16,609 bases of DNA, taken from NCBI GenBank assembly GCA_016284115.1, contig JAEEOD010000165.1, positions 1 through 16,609 on the forward strand, read 5' to 3'. This DNA comes from Bacteroidaceae bacterium (GTDB lineage Bacteria > Bacteroidota > Bacteroidia > Bacteroidales > Bacteroidaceae). Both the position numbers and the translations under genes were made by a program. The notes beneath the pieces were generated by a model that was given only the letters and a program-made list of their open reading frames with translations, did not search any database and was not told the origin of the DNA. This document shows positions 1-6,952 of the stretch, in pieces; positions within the stretch are counted from its first letter, which is position 1, and every line of letters begins with the position of its first letter.

Positions 1-34
1 GCAGTATCTGCTATACCCCCATAGGAGATACTGC
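1..34 (-). terminator. Edge hairpin, possible terminator after the DUF4421 gene
   Basis: An inverted repeat fills the first 34 bases. The arms GCAGTATCT (1-9) and AGATACTGC (26-34) pair perfectly, and after one mismatch CTAT/ATAG (11-14 and 21-24) pair as well, leaving a C-rich 6-base loop. On the minus strand it lies about 50 bases after the stop of the DUF4421-like gene, where a terminator would be expected. Any U-tract would fall outside the window, so a terminator cannot be confirmed. The same bases can also be read as the start of a gene, listed separately. Confidence 0.35.
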
Positions 35-44
35 GACGACCCAT
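1..44 (-). CDS. Possible 5' end of a gene running off the left edge
   Basis: On the minus strand an ATG at 44-42 opens a frame that stays open for 14 codons to the window edge and reads MGRRSISYGGIADT. It begins 41 bases after the stop of the upstream gene on the same strand, a normal spacing for a downstream gene. No Shine-Dalgarno sequence is obvious, but this group often lacks one. I do not recognise the peptide. The same bases form a strong hairpin, which is unusual for a coding start and is a rival explanation. This is only a candidate. Confidence 0.28.
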   Translation of the reverse strand, partial: MGRRSISYGGIADT

Positions 45-85
45 AGAAATGTCTCTTTTGAAAGAGGTTGGTAAATAGGCTATAT

Positions 86-1138
86 TTAGAAGCGTTTTCC
101 AATGATCAACCTTGCACGCCACTTGTTGTGCGTCAGACGAAGGTAGTCATAATCACCAGCAGAGGTGTGGTTGTAGACCATGGTAAGGCCCATAAAAAAA
201 TGTTTAAAATAGTGAACAACAGAGGCACGTGCCACAATCGTAACTTCCGGGAAGGTAGCTTTCATCAACTCACTACTTATAGTCTTGATTAGCTTATTCT
301 CACGCCAAAAAACAATAGACGGCAACGCAGAGATGTGTAACACCCAATTGCGACTAGGCACGTAATTATAGCCGTAGCCCACACCTATACTGGCATAACT
401 CATCTTGATCTTTTCAAAATCATTGGTGTCATAGTACTTATTCTCATATTCGTTTTCATATTCATATACATTTTTTTTCCTATCATCCATTAATGTCACT
501 GAACCACGATGGTAGGATATACCTGCCATAAGACTACCAGCACTGCGCTTCTGGACATACGACTGACTGAAAGCAGCAGGATAAGAGAACTTGTTGCCAT
601 TGAAGGCGTAGTAAGCATTGATGGTTAGGCTCTTCTCGCGAACAAATGATCCTAGTTCGAATTCCACACCATCAGCTTCTATTACGCTATTGAATTTGCC
701 GTTGGTCTCATATATAAAGTCGAAGCCAAAGTGGTTGCCATAAGAGTTAACGTTAATTTCAGTACTGGTTTTCTTACCAAACATACTAGCGGGATTGAAG
801 GCTAATGCCACCGCCAAACCACGATAGTTGGCACTTAAGGTCATGGTATGGCGAATAGGATCCTTAAAGCGGAAGTAGTAAACACTATTAGAGTCGTAGC
901 TTCCATCAACAAGACGAAGATTAAAGTTGGTGCCAGAAATGTTATTAATCAAGCGCAAGGTCCAGTGCTTATCAGGACGAGATACATAGTTAGTGTCGCG
1001 CTTTGAGCGCATATCCCTTACATCTAACAGACTATCTAACCTTTGCAACAGAGAATGGCGATGTTGGGCAGCTATCTGTGCAGGCATAAAAAAAGTTATT
1101 ACCGCAAAGAATATTATGAACAAGCATTTTCTCGTCAT
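86..1138 (-). CDS. DUF4421-like outer-membrane beta-barrel protein
   Basis: A protein of 350 residues. Residues 1-24 form a clear signal peptide: a short basic start, the hydrophobic core LFIIFFAVITFF, and an AAQ cleavage region. The mature part is rich in alternating hydrophobic/polar and aromatic residues and ends in Phe, as outer-membrane barrels do. Features such as an early NISGTNFNLR segment and a late GVGYGYNYVPSRNWVLH segment resemble DUF4421 proteins of Bacteroidales, whose function is unknown; this match is from memory and not computed. A short Tyr/Glu/Asn-rich stretch near 223-236 (YEYENEYENKYY) probably lies in an extracellular loop. The gene is 151 bases downstream of rnfA on the same strand, with a hairpin between them. 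I found no good Bacteroides-type promoter directly upstream, so it may depend on readthrough or on a weak promoter. Confidence 0.72.
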   Translation of the reverse strand: MTRKCLFIIFFAVITFFMPAQIAAQHRHSLLQRLDSLLDVRDMRSKRDTNYVSRPDKHWTLRLINNISGTNFNLRLVDGSYDSNSVYYFRFKDPIRHTMTLSANYRGLAVALAFNPASMFGKKTSTEINVNSYGNHFGFDFIYETNGKFNSVIEADGVEFELGSFVREKSLTINAYYAFNGNKFSYPAAFSQSYVQKRSAGSLMAGISYHRGSVTLMDDRKKNVYEYENEYENKYYDTNDFEKIKMSYASIGVGYGYNYVPSRNWVLHISALPSIVFWRENKLIKTISSELMKATFPEVTIVARASVVHYFKHFFMGLTMVYNHTSAGDYDYLRLTHNKWRARLIIGKRF

Positions 1139-1175
1139 AGGCCCTTATGAGCTGTCAAAAAAATCTTACAAATGT

Positions 1176-1206
1176 TTTGAATTCTCCTTAATTAGCTGTA
1201 ACTTTG
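1176..1206 (+). promoter_or_regulatory. Bacteroides-type promoter on the plus strand, facing rnfA
   Basis: TTTG at 1176-1179, a 19-base spacer, then TAACTTTG at 1199-1206 match the Bacteroidota housekeeping pattern (TTTG, 19-21 bases, TAnnTTTG) exactly. The expected transcript would start near 1213 and run rightwards, opposite to both flanking genes. No plus-strand gene follows, but a strong hairpin does, so a short non-coding transcript is the simplest reading. Confidence 0.5.
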
Positions 1207-1212
1207 CAACGG

Positions 1213-1290
1213 TTTGATTTATCAAATCACTTATTTGAATTTCGGTGTGAAAGCAACTGTCTGTGAAGATAGTTGCTTTCTTGATATATT
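1213..1290 (+). ncRNA. Candidate small RNA between rnfA and the DUF4421 gene
   Basis: Transcription from the promoter-like sequence at 1176-1206 would give an RNA of roughly 75-80 bases. Its 5' part contains the inverted repeat TTTGAT/ATCAAA. Its 3' part is the long hairpin at 1249-1280, followed by a U-rich tail (TTGATATATTT). A promoter, a short body and an intrinsic-terminator-like end are the usual layout of a bacterial small RNA. The 3' end just reaches the rnfA stop region and would be antisense to the rnf mRNA end. Both ends are inferred, and it could be a chance promoter match beside an operon terminator. Confidence 0.3.
1249..1280. terminator. Hairpin terminator between rnfA and the DUF4421 gene
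   Basis: GAAAGCAACT (1249-1258) pairs with AGTTGCTTTC (1271-1280), and the pairing continues inward by a G-T pair and three more base pairs, leaving a GTGA loop: 14 pairs in all. It starts 10 bases after the rnfA stop on the minus strand, where the rnf operon should end. The minus-strand tail is not a U-run (CACACCG), whereas the plus-strand tail is U-rich, so it may work better for plus-strand transcription or serve as an mRNA 3'-end stabiliser. Confidence 0.6.
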
Positions 1291-1868
1291 TACACCTTCA
1301 CCACGCCACTGAAGCCCATGAAAGCCATAGCCAGCAAACCAGCCACAATGAGAGCAATAGGTGTGCCTTTCATACCCTTGGGGATATTTACCAAGCTCAT
1401 CTGCTCACGGATACCCGCAAAAAGTGTGAGTGCCAAACCAAAACCAATGGCTGTAGCAAATGCATAGACAACACCTGTAAGCAGGTCATAATCTTTCTGA
1501 ATCACCAGAATGGCTACTCCCAGCACGGCGCAGTTGGTGGTAATCAGTGGCAGGAATACACCTAACGCCTGATACAATGAGGGTGATACCTTCTTCAGGA
1601 CAATCTCTAGCATCTGCACCAATGAGGCGATAACCAAGATAAACGTGATGGTTTGCAGGTACTGCAATTCGAAAGCATCGAGCACAAACTTTTGTATAAG
1701 ATAGGTGACGATGGTAGCAAGAGTCAATACAAACGCTACAGCTGCACTCATGCCCAATGCCGTGTCAATCTTCTTTGATACACCTAAAAATGGACAAATG
1801 CCCAAGAACTGCGAGAAGACGATATTGTTGACGAATATCGCCGCAATGAATATCAATAGTAATTCCAT
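1290..1868 (-). CDS. rnfA: Rnf complex membrane subunit RnfA
   Basis: Integral membrane subunit of the Rnf ferredoxin:NAD+ oxidoreductase. At 192 residues it has the usual length of the RnfA/NqrE family. It is hydrophobic throughout and fits six membrane segments. RnfA and RnfE are homologous and pack with inverted topology; in the Rnf/NQR family conserved cysteines from the two subunits hold an iron-sulphur cluster inside the membrane. The matching cysteines here are C25 in GICPFLG and C113 in TTNCAVLG. It is the last gene of the rnfBCDGEA set, 11 bases after rnfE. The start is well supported by the strong Shine-Dalgarno AGGAGG a few bases before the ATG. Assigned RnfA and not RnfE from the order and the [20 protein letters not shown] opening. 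Confidence 0.95.
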   Translation of the reverse strand: MELLLIFIAAIFVNNIVFSQFLGICPFLGVSKKIDTALGMSAAVAFVLTLATIVTYLIQKFVLDAFELQYLQTITFILVIASLVQMLEIVLKKVSPSLYQALGVFLPLITTNCAVLGVAILVIQKDYDLLTGVVYAFATAIGFGLALTLFAGIREQMSLVNIPKGMKGTPIALIVAGLLAMAFMGFSGVVKV

Positions 1869-1880
1869 ATCTTCCTCCTT
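1869..1880 (-). promoter_or_regulatory. Strong Shine-Dalgarno of rnfA
   Basis: The minus strand reads AGGAGGAAGAT immediately before the rnfA ATG. A full AGGAGG is unusual here, since rnfC, rnfD, rnfB and most other genes in the window have none. It fixes the start codon and may raise RnfA synthesis. Confidence 0.7.
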
Positions 1881-2467
1881 TATTTAGCTTCTCTCATTTT
1901 GTTGACGATGGCGCAAAGGTAGCCCAGTGCGATGAAGGCTCCAGGAGCCAACACAAAGAGCAACATGCCATAGTCTTCAGGAACGAGAGAAAGGTTAAAC
2001 ATCTTACCTGTGCCCAGCAACTCACGCACAGCACCCAGCAAAGTGAGCGCTAATGTGAAACCTAAACCAATGCCCAAACCATCAAAAAACGACGATACCG
2101 GACCATTCTTGGAGGCAAACGCTTCAGCACGACCTAACACAATACAATTCACCACAATCAGTGGGATAAACAAGCCTAGAGTCTTATATAAGTCAGGCAC
2201 ATAAGCCTGCATTACCATCTGGAGCAAAGTAACAAACGATGCGATAATGACAATGAACGAAGGAATGCGCACCATGTTAGGGATGACATTCTTAACAGCC
2301 GCAATCACGGTGTTGGAACAAATCAGCACAAAGGCTGTAGCCAAGCCCATCGACATGCCGTTGATAGCACTTGAGGTTGTACCCAGTGTAGGACACATAC
2401 CCAGCATCAGTACAAAGGTAGGGTTCTCGTTGACGATACCGTTGATTAAAACTTTCAGATTACTCAT
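1880..2467 (-). CDS. rnfE: Rnf complex membrane subunit RnfE
   Basis: Membrane subunit of the Rnf complex, 195 residues, normal for the RnfE/NqrD family, with about six predicted membrane segments. It pairs with RnfA to form the central electron-transfer and cation-translocating part. The family cysteines are C25 in LGMCPTLG and C108 in VVNCIVLG, mirroring C25 and C113 of RnfA; by family knowledge these four ligate an intramembrane cluster. The [15 protein letters not shown] and [12 protein letters not shown] segments distinguish it from RnfA. It follows rnfG by 18 bases and precedes rnfA by 11. The ATG is preceded by AAGGAGG about 10 bases upstream, which supports this start. Confidence 0.95.
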   Translation of the reverse strand: MSNLKVLINGIVNENPTFVLMLGMCPTLGTTSSAINGMSMGLATAFVLICSNTVIAAVKNVIPNMVRIPSFIVIIASFVTLLQMVMQAYVPDLYKTLGLFIPLIVVNCIVLGRAEAFASKNGPVSSFFDGLGIGLGFTLALTLLGAVRELLGTGKMFNLSLVPEDYGMLLFVLAPGAFIALGYLCAIVNKMREAK

Positions 2468-2485
2468 AATCCTATGCCCTCCTTA
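2468..2485 (-). promoter_or_regulatory. Shine-Dalgarno of rnfE
   Basis: The 18-base rnfG-rnfE gap contains AAGGAGG on the minus strand, about 10 bases before the rnfE ATG. Together with the rnfA site it sets the two homologous membrane subunits apart from the other rnf genes, which lack such a sequence. Confidence 0.6.
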
Positions 2486-3139
2486 TTAATTAATAGCACC
2501 ATTGACGGTGTCTGATGAAACAACAACTTGACTAGTAGCGTTTTGGGTAGCGCCTGTAGTGCCATCTACAGACTGGCCAGAGAAAGCGGCGTAGGCAGCG
2601 TTTACGGCTTTCAGAAAGGCACGTGAGGTGATGGTTGATGCAGTAATAGCATCAATTTGTCCTCCATCCTTACTTACTGTCAAGGCTCCATCTTTAGGAT
2701 TTTTGCCTGTGATATCGCCCTTAGCACCACTTTTGAACCAGCTGTCTGCTTTGGCACCCAAACCTGGTGTTTCTGCATGGTCCAGCAATGAGTAGTCATT
2801 GATCTTACCTTCGTTGTTAAAGCCCACCAAGATAGTAAGGTCGCCTCCGAAGCCCATAACAGTACTCTCAACAGCAGCACCAATATACTCATTGCCCTTC
2901 TTAGCAGGATAAATTTTATAGGATACGGCATCTACTTCCTGTATCTTCATCTCCTGTATAGGATTGTTATCGAAGCCAGGTACAACGGCATTTACCGCAT
3001 CGCTCAACGTCTTAGCGTTTGCAGCAGCTATTGGCTCTTTGGTCACTTCATTTACTGCAGCCAGCAAGCCCACACAAATAATGGTGATGCCCGTAAGCAC
3101 CAACACCATATTCTTTAATGATGATTCTAACTTCTTCAT
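2486..3139 (-). CDS. rnfG: Rnf complex FMN-binding subunit RnfG
   Basis: Subunit carrying a covalently bound FMN on the outer face of the membrane, 217 residues. A single N-terminal membrane segment (about 11-30) is followed by an FMN-binding domain. Conserved blocks are VMGFGGDLTILVGFNNEGK (about 94-112) and LLDHAETPGLGAKADSWF (about 118-135). The flavinylation site is normally S-G-A-T followed by x-T/S; here the aligned residues are T166-A167-S168-T169-I-T-S, so the acceptor Thr (T169) is kept but the three preceding residues are changed. The C-terminal 30 residues are Ser/Thr/Asn-rich and probably disordered. The ATG overlaps the rnfD stop (ATGA at 3139-3136), which implies translational coupling. 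It contacts RnfD and passes electrons across the membrane. Confidence 0.94.
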   Translation of the reverse strand: MKKLESSLKNMVLVLTGITIICVGLLAAVNEVTKEPIAAANAKTLSDAVNAVVPGFDNNPIQEMKIQEVDAVSYKIYPAKKGNEYIGAAVESTVMGFGGDLTILVGFNNEGKINDYSLLDHAETPGLGAKADSWFKSGAKGDITGKNPKDGALTVSKDGGQIDAITASTITSRAFLKAVNAAYAAFSGQSVDGTTGATQNATSQVVVSSDTVNGAIN

Positions 3140-4137
3140 TTCTTTACACTGACAGCTTTGCTGCTGAATCTTTGAGGTTTAACATACGTATTGATAAGAG
3201 GTACGAACGCATTCATGATAAAGATAGCGAACGACATACCTTCAGGATAAGAGCCGTATAGACGGATAACCATCGTAATAAGACCGATGCAGACACCATA
3301 TATGAGTTGTCCACGATGGCTCATTGGCGAGGTCACATAGTCAGTAGCCATGAAGATGGCACCTAACATCAAGCCACCGCTGAGCAAATGATACTCAGGT
3401 GAAGGATAGGTGGTTGGGTCCACCATATACATGATACTTGCAAACACAAATACAGTCACCAGAATAGATACTGGAATGTGCCAGGTTATGATCTTCTTCC
3501 ACAACATATAGACACCACCAATGAGCAATGCCAAAGCGCTGATCTCACCTAACGAACCACCCATATTGTTACCTAACAGCATACCCAAAGCTTCTGGCAA
3601 ATCACCCAAAGCAGCTGGATTGCCGTTGACAGCCTGCTTCATCAATGCCAATGGAGTAGCTGCCGTAGTGGCATCCACGTAAGAGGTAAGCTGACCAGCT
3701 ACAGGCCATGACGTCATCTGCACAGGGAAGGAAATCAACAAAAAGATACGACCTGCCAGTGCCGGGTTGAATGGATTGCAACCCAAACCACCGAATGACA
3801 TCTTACCTACACCAATAGCGAACAGAGCTCCCAGAATGATGATCCAAATAGGCAGGTTAGATGGCAGGTTGAACGCTAACAGTACACCCGTGATGATGGC
3901 AGATCCATCGGTAATGGTAAGGCGCTCACGTTTTAAGATATACTTATTGATGGCCCATTCAAAGAATACACAGGCTGCTACTGATACGACAGTAACCACC
4001 AATGCACCAATGCCAAACACTAGCAGTGACACCAAGAAAGCTGGTATCAACGCTATGAGCACACCGTACATGTTTTTCTGCACGCTGTCGTTGGCATGAT
4101 CATGAGGCGAAAGTGATACAATTAACTTATTTTCCAT
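3136..4137 (-). CDS. rnfD: Rnf complex membrane subunit RnfD
   Basis: Membrane subunit of the NqrB/RnfD family, 333 residues, with about nine to ten hydrophobic segments. Members carry a covalent FMN; the likely attachment region is DATTAATPL (155-163), with T158 or T161 as candidate acceptor. Other family blocks are SFGGLGCNPFNPALAGR (114-130), ATDYVTSPMSHRGQLIYG (264-281) and YPEGMSFAIFIMNAFVPL (297-314). It works with RnfG and RnfA/E to couple electron flow to Na+ or H+ export. It starts 6 bases after the rnfC stop and ends by overlapping the rnfG start by 4 bases. No Shine-Dalgarno is visible, so translation is probably coupled to rnfC. Confidence 0.95.
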   Translation of the reverse strand: MENKLIVSLSPHDHANDSVQKNMYGVLIALIPAFLVSLLVFGIGALVVTVVSVAACVFFEWAINKYILKRERLTITDGSAIITGVLLAFNLPSNLPIWIIILGALFAIGVGKMSFGGLGCNPFNPALAGRIFLLISFPVQMTSWPVAGQLTSYVDATTAATPLALMKQAVNGNPAALGDLPEALGMLLGNNMGGSLGEISALALLIGGVYMLWKKIITWHIPVSILVTVFVFASIMYMVDPTTYPSPEYHLLSGGLMLGAIFMATDYVTSPMSHRGQLIYGVCIGLITMVIRLYGSYPEGMSFAIFIMNAFVPLINTYVKPQRFSSKAVSVKK

Positions 4138-4143
4138 TGTAGA

Positions 4144-5481
4144 TTATTTTTTAGCGCTGCGGGCACGAATGATAGCTCCTACCCTTGCCTTGCCCAAGCT
4201 GATGTAATCCAGCAACGGCCGATTGGCAGGACAGGTGAACTGGCAAGCGCCGCAACTCAAGCAGTCCATAATGTCTTCTTTCTCTAATCTCTCGAACTCG
4301 GCATACTCAGTCAACTGAGCCATGAGATAAGGCTCCAAGCCCATGGGGCAGGCACTTACACACTTGGCACAACGGATACAAGGCTGTGGCTCGCCACGCT
4401 TAGCATCTTTCTGGTTCATGATGGTAATGCCAGAAGTTCCTTTGGCTGTAGGTACTTCGGTATTGACCAGTGCTTTACCCATCATAGGACCACCACTAAT
4501 GATCTTACCAGTATCTGCTGGCAAACCTCCGCATGCATCGATGAGCTGCTGTATAGGGGTACCGATGCGAGCCAAGAAGTTGCCCGGGTTCTTAACTGAC
4601 TTACCTGTAACAGTAACCACACGCTCGAACAGAGGTTTGTTTTTCTGTACAGCCTCATAGACAGCAAAGGCGGTACCCACGTTCTGCACCAAAGCGCCGG
4701 TAGATATTGGCAATGCACCACTACCTACATATTTATTGGTGATGGCTTGTATCAGCTGCTTCTCACCGCCTTGTGGGTATTTCATCTTTAGTGGAACAAT
4801 CTCTATACCCTTAAACTCCTTAGCTGCTTTCTCCAAAGCAGCAATGGCATCGGGCTTGTTGTTCTCCACACCGATAAATGCTTTCTCTACACGCATGGAT
4901 TTCATCAGGATGCTCACTCCTACAATGATTTCAGGAGCATGCTCCAACATCAAACGATGGTCGGCTGTAAGGTAAGGCTCACACTCAGCACCGTTAATCA
5001 CCACGCACTCAGGCTTGAATGCAGGAGGTGGAGAGAGCTTTACCTGTGTAGGAAAGCAAGCGCCGCCCAAACCTACAATACCCATGTCAGCCACCTTTTT
5101 GTTAATTTCTTCTGGAGTGAGCGTACACTCCTTTACCAGCGTGTCAGTACGATCGATGCTGTCAAGCCACTCATCACCCTCTACATCTATGAATATGGCA
5201 GGCTTTGGGTAGCCGCTGGCATCTATTATGGTGTCAATCTTTGACACCTTGCCACTAACAGATGAGTGAATGGCAGCAGATACGAAACCACCAGGCTCTG
5301 CAATCTTCTGTCCAACCTTCACCATATCACCCTTTGCAACAATAGGCTTTGCGGGTGCGCCAATGTGTTGTCCCAGCAAGATGGCTACCTTAGCTGGAAT
5401 GGCTGCCATAACGATGGGCTGACCTGCTGAAAGTTTATTTCCGTGAGGATGAACTCCTCCGATTGAAAATGTCTTCAACAT
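4144..5481 (-). CDS. rnfC: Rnf complex NADH-binding subunit RnfC
   Basis: Peripheral cytoplasmic subunit that exchanges electrons with NAD(H), 445 residues, the usual length for the short RnfC type. An N-terminal barrel-sandwich-like region (about 1-110) opens with TFSIGGVHPHGNK. The nucleotide/FMN-binding domain follows, with GLGGACFPTQVKL (137-149) and INGAECEPYLTADHRLML (162-179). The C-terminal part carries two [4Fe-4S] motifs: C368, C371, C374, C378 and C407, C410, C413, C417. The long Ala-rich repeats seen at the C-terminus of some enterobacterial RsxC proteins are absent. It lies 27 bases after rnfB and 6 before rnfD. In NAD+ reduction, electrons would reach it from ferredoxin through RnfB and the membrane flavins. 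Confidence 0.96.
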   Translation of the reverse strand: MLKTFSIGGVHPHGNKLSAGQPIVMAAIPAKVAILLGQHIGAPAKPIVAKGDMVKVGQKIAEPGGFVSAAIHSSVSGKVSKIDTIIDASGYPKPAIFIDVEGDEWLDSIDRTDTLVKECTLTPEEINKKVADMGIVGLGGACFPTQVKLSPPPAFKPECVVINGAECEPYLTADHRLMLEHAPEIIVGVSILMKSMRVEKAFIGVENNKPDAIAALEKAAKEFKGIEIVPLKMKYPQGGEKQLIQAITNKYVGSGALPISTGALVQNVGTAFAVYEAVQKNKPLFERVVTVTGKSVKNPGNFLARIGTPIQQLIDACGGLPADTGKIISGGPMMGKALVNTEVPTAKGTSGITIMNQKDAKRGEPQPCIRCAKCVSACPMGLEPYLMAQLTEYAEFERLEKEDIMDCLSCGACQFTCPANRPLLDYISLGKARVGAIIRARSAKK

Positions 5482-5508
5482 AATATTATTGTTCTTTATT
5501 TCTCTGAA

Positions 5509-6903
5509 TTATAATAATGTAGATGCAATCTTTTCAACTACAGCTACAGCCTCTTCTTGTGTCTTGATAGTACGCTTGATGGCTACCAAGCCTGTGGTCT
5601 TGACAGGTACCAACGGAGTAGCATCTACTGCTGCCGCATCGGCCTTTACAGGGTGCTTGGCAGCATTTGCCAATGCCTGGGCTGCAATCTTAGCTACCAC
5701 ATCTACCTTGGGGTGAGCAGCAATGTTCACCAACTCAACAGCAGGAGCAGCGGTCTTTGCCGCAGCTGGTTTCTCTGCTGGAGCAGGAGCTGCTTCTGCT
5801 GCCTTAAGAGTTTCCACGGGAGCATTCTTCAACATGTCGGCAATCTTAGTCATCACTTCCTCACCTCCTATAGAACAAGACTTATCACCTATGCCACCGT
5901 CTTTTACGATAGCAGCAGCAAATGCAGGACAGTCGTCAAAACCACAGGCACCACAATTAGCTTGTGGAAGCAATGCTACGATAGAAGAAGCACTTGGCAT
6001 AGCTACAGGAGTAGCAGGTTTAATTGTTTCAATTACAGATTTTGCAACAGGCTTATCAGCATCAGCAGCAACAGACTTAGCAGGTTTTGGAGGGAAATTC
6101 AAGTCAATAATGGCATGTGTAGGACATACTTCAACACACTTACGACATGACTTACACTTATTAAAATCTATATAAGCTACATTATTAGTAATAGTGATGG
6201 CGCCGAATGGACAGGTCTTTTCACACTTGCCACAGCCAATGCAACCTACAGAGCAAGCCTTACGAGTGACAGCACCTTTGTCCTTGTTGACACACCGAAC
6301 ATACACGCGACGGTTCTTCAAACCTTTCTTACGTAACTCGATAATGGCTTTAGGACAGGCTTTTACGCAAGCGCCACAAGCTGTACACTTATCATCATCA
6401 ACTTCTGGCAAGCCAGTTTCAGGATTCATTTGGATAGCATCGAACTTACAAGCTCTGGTGCAATCACCACAGCCCAAACATCCGTAGCTACAACCTGTTT
6501 CACCACCATAAAGAGAAGCTGCAATGGCACAACTTTTCACGCCATCGTACTGGTTGGTGCGTGGACGATTGACACAAGTACCGTTGCAACGCACCACAGC
6601 TACCATGGGTTCTTTAGCCTCTGCCACAAGTCCCATCACAGCAGCTACTTTCTCCATGACGGGCTGACCACCCACGGGACAGGTCTTGCCTTCCAGCGAG
6701 CCAGCCTTTACTATAGCGCTTGCCAGACCGCTACAACCAGGGTAGCCGCAACCGCCACAGTTGGCTTGAGGCAACACCTCAGCCACTTGGGCAATACGTG
6801 GGTCTTCGTACACAGCAAACTTCTTAGAAGCCAAATAGAGTACCAATGCAGCCACTAATGCTATCACTCCTATAGAAATTACTGCTATCAGAATTACATT
6901 CAT
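5509..6903 (-). CDS. rnfB: Extended RnfB, ferredoxin-interacting subunit with a duplicated Fe-S domain
   Basis: Entry subunit for electrons from reduced ferredoxin. A membrane anchor (about 3-25) is followed by the typical RnfB Fe-S domain with C49, C52, C57 and C75. Four ferredoxin-type motifs follow: C142/145/148/152, C173/176/179/183, C221/224/227/231 and C250/253/256/260. At 464 residues it is clearly longer than the roughly 190-330 I know for RnfB. The extra part is an Ala/Pro/Lys-rich linker, a second Fe-S domain with C317, C320, C325 and C343 in exactly the same spacing as the first, then a second Ala/Pro-rich linker and an Ala/Val/Lys-rich tail. About half of 46 aligned residues are identical between the two Fe-S domains. 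The frame is continuous, so this is one protein. It starts 49 bases after the rseC-like gene, without a Shine-Dalgarno. Confidence 0.93.
   Translation of the reverse strand: MNVILIAVISIGVIALVAALVLYLASKKFAVYEDPRIAQVAEVLPQANCGGCGYPGCSGLASAIVKAGSLEGKTCPVGGQPVMEKVAAVMGLVAEAKEPMVAVVRCNGTCVNRPRTNQYDGVKSCAIAASLYGGETGCSYGCLGCGDCTRACKFDAIQMNPETGLPEVDDDKCTACGACVKACPKAIIELRKKGLKNRRVYVRCVNKDKGAVTRKACSVGCIGCGKCEKTCPFGAITITNNVAYIDFNKCKSCRKCVEVCPTHAIIDLNFPPKPAKSVAADADKPVAKSVIETIKPATPVAMPSASSIVALLPQANCGACGFDDCPAFAAAIVKDGGIGDKSCSIGGEEVMTKIADMLKNAPVETLKAAEAAPAPAEKPAAAKTAAPAVELVNIAAHPKVDVVAKIAAQALANAAKHPVKADAAAVDATPLVPVKTTGLVAIKRTIKTQEEAVAVVEKIASTLL
5824..5973 (-). repeat. Second copy of the RnfB Fe-S domain
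   Basis: These bases encode RnfB residues about 311-360 (LLPQANCGACGFDDC onward), an intragenic duplicate of residues 43-92 encoded at 6628-6777. Cysteine spacing is identical (3, 5 and 18 residues). The DNA has diverged well beyond the protein, so the duplication is not recent. Confidence 0.85.
6628..6777 (-). repeat. First copy of the RnfB Fe-S domain
   Basis: These bases encode RnfB residues about 43-92 (VLPQANCGGCGYPGC onward), the normal family Fe-S domain. It is the partner of the C-terminal copy at 5824-5973. Confidence 0.85.
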
Positions 6904-6952
6904 AAATTAGTTAGTTATTAAGTAGTTGTTGATTATATTTCTTCATTCTTCA

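Noticed and set aside
1..25. A tRNA 5' end on the minus strand (reads GGGGGTATAGC)
   Set aside because: The next bases do not form a D arm, and they pair with the upstream arm of the hairpin instead.
2528..2570. A second flavinylation motif (TGAT) in the RnfG tail
   Set aside because: The tail is Ser/Thr/Asn-rich and outside the FMN domain, and the following residues do not fit the x-T/S pattern. Chance similarity is more likely.
5509..5985. The RnfB C-terminal extension as a separate gene joined by a frameshift
   Set aside because: The frame is continuous with ordinary codon use, and no start signal or overlapping stop lies at the junction.
5557..6150. 197-residue open frame on the plus strand
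   Set aside because: It lies opposite rnfB, has Cys/Ser/Arg-rich composition without domain character, and lacks a promoter or start signal. It is a shadow of the Fe-S-rich coding strand.
1290..6903. Na+-translocating NADH:quinone reductase (NQR) instead of Rnf
   Set aside because: An RnfB with many ferredoxin motifs, an RnfC-type NADH subunit with two [4Fe-4S] motifs, the B-C-D-G-E-A order and the absence of an NqrF-like gene identify Rnf.
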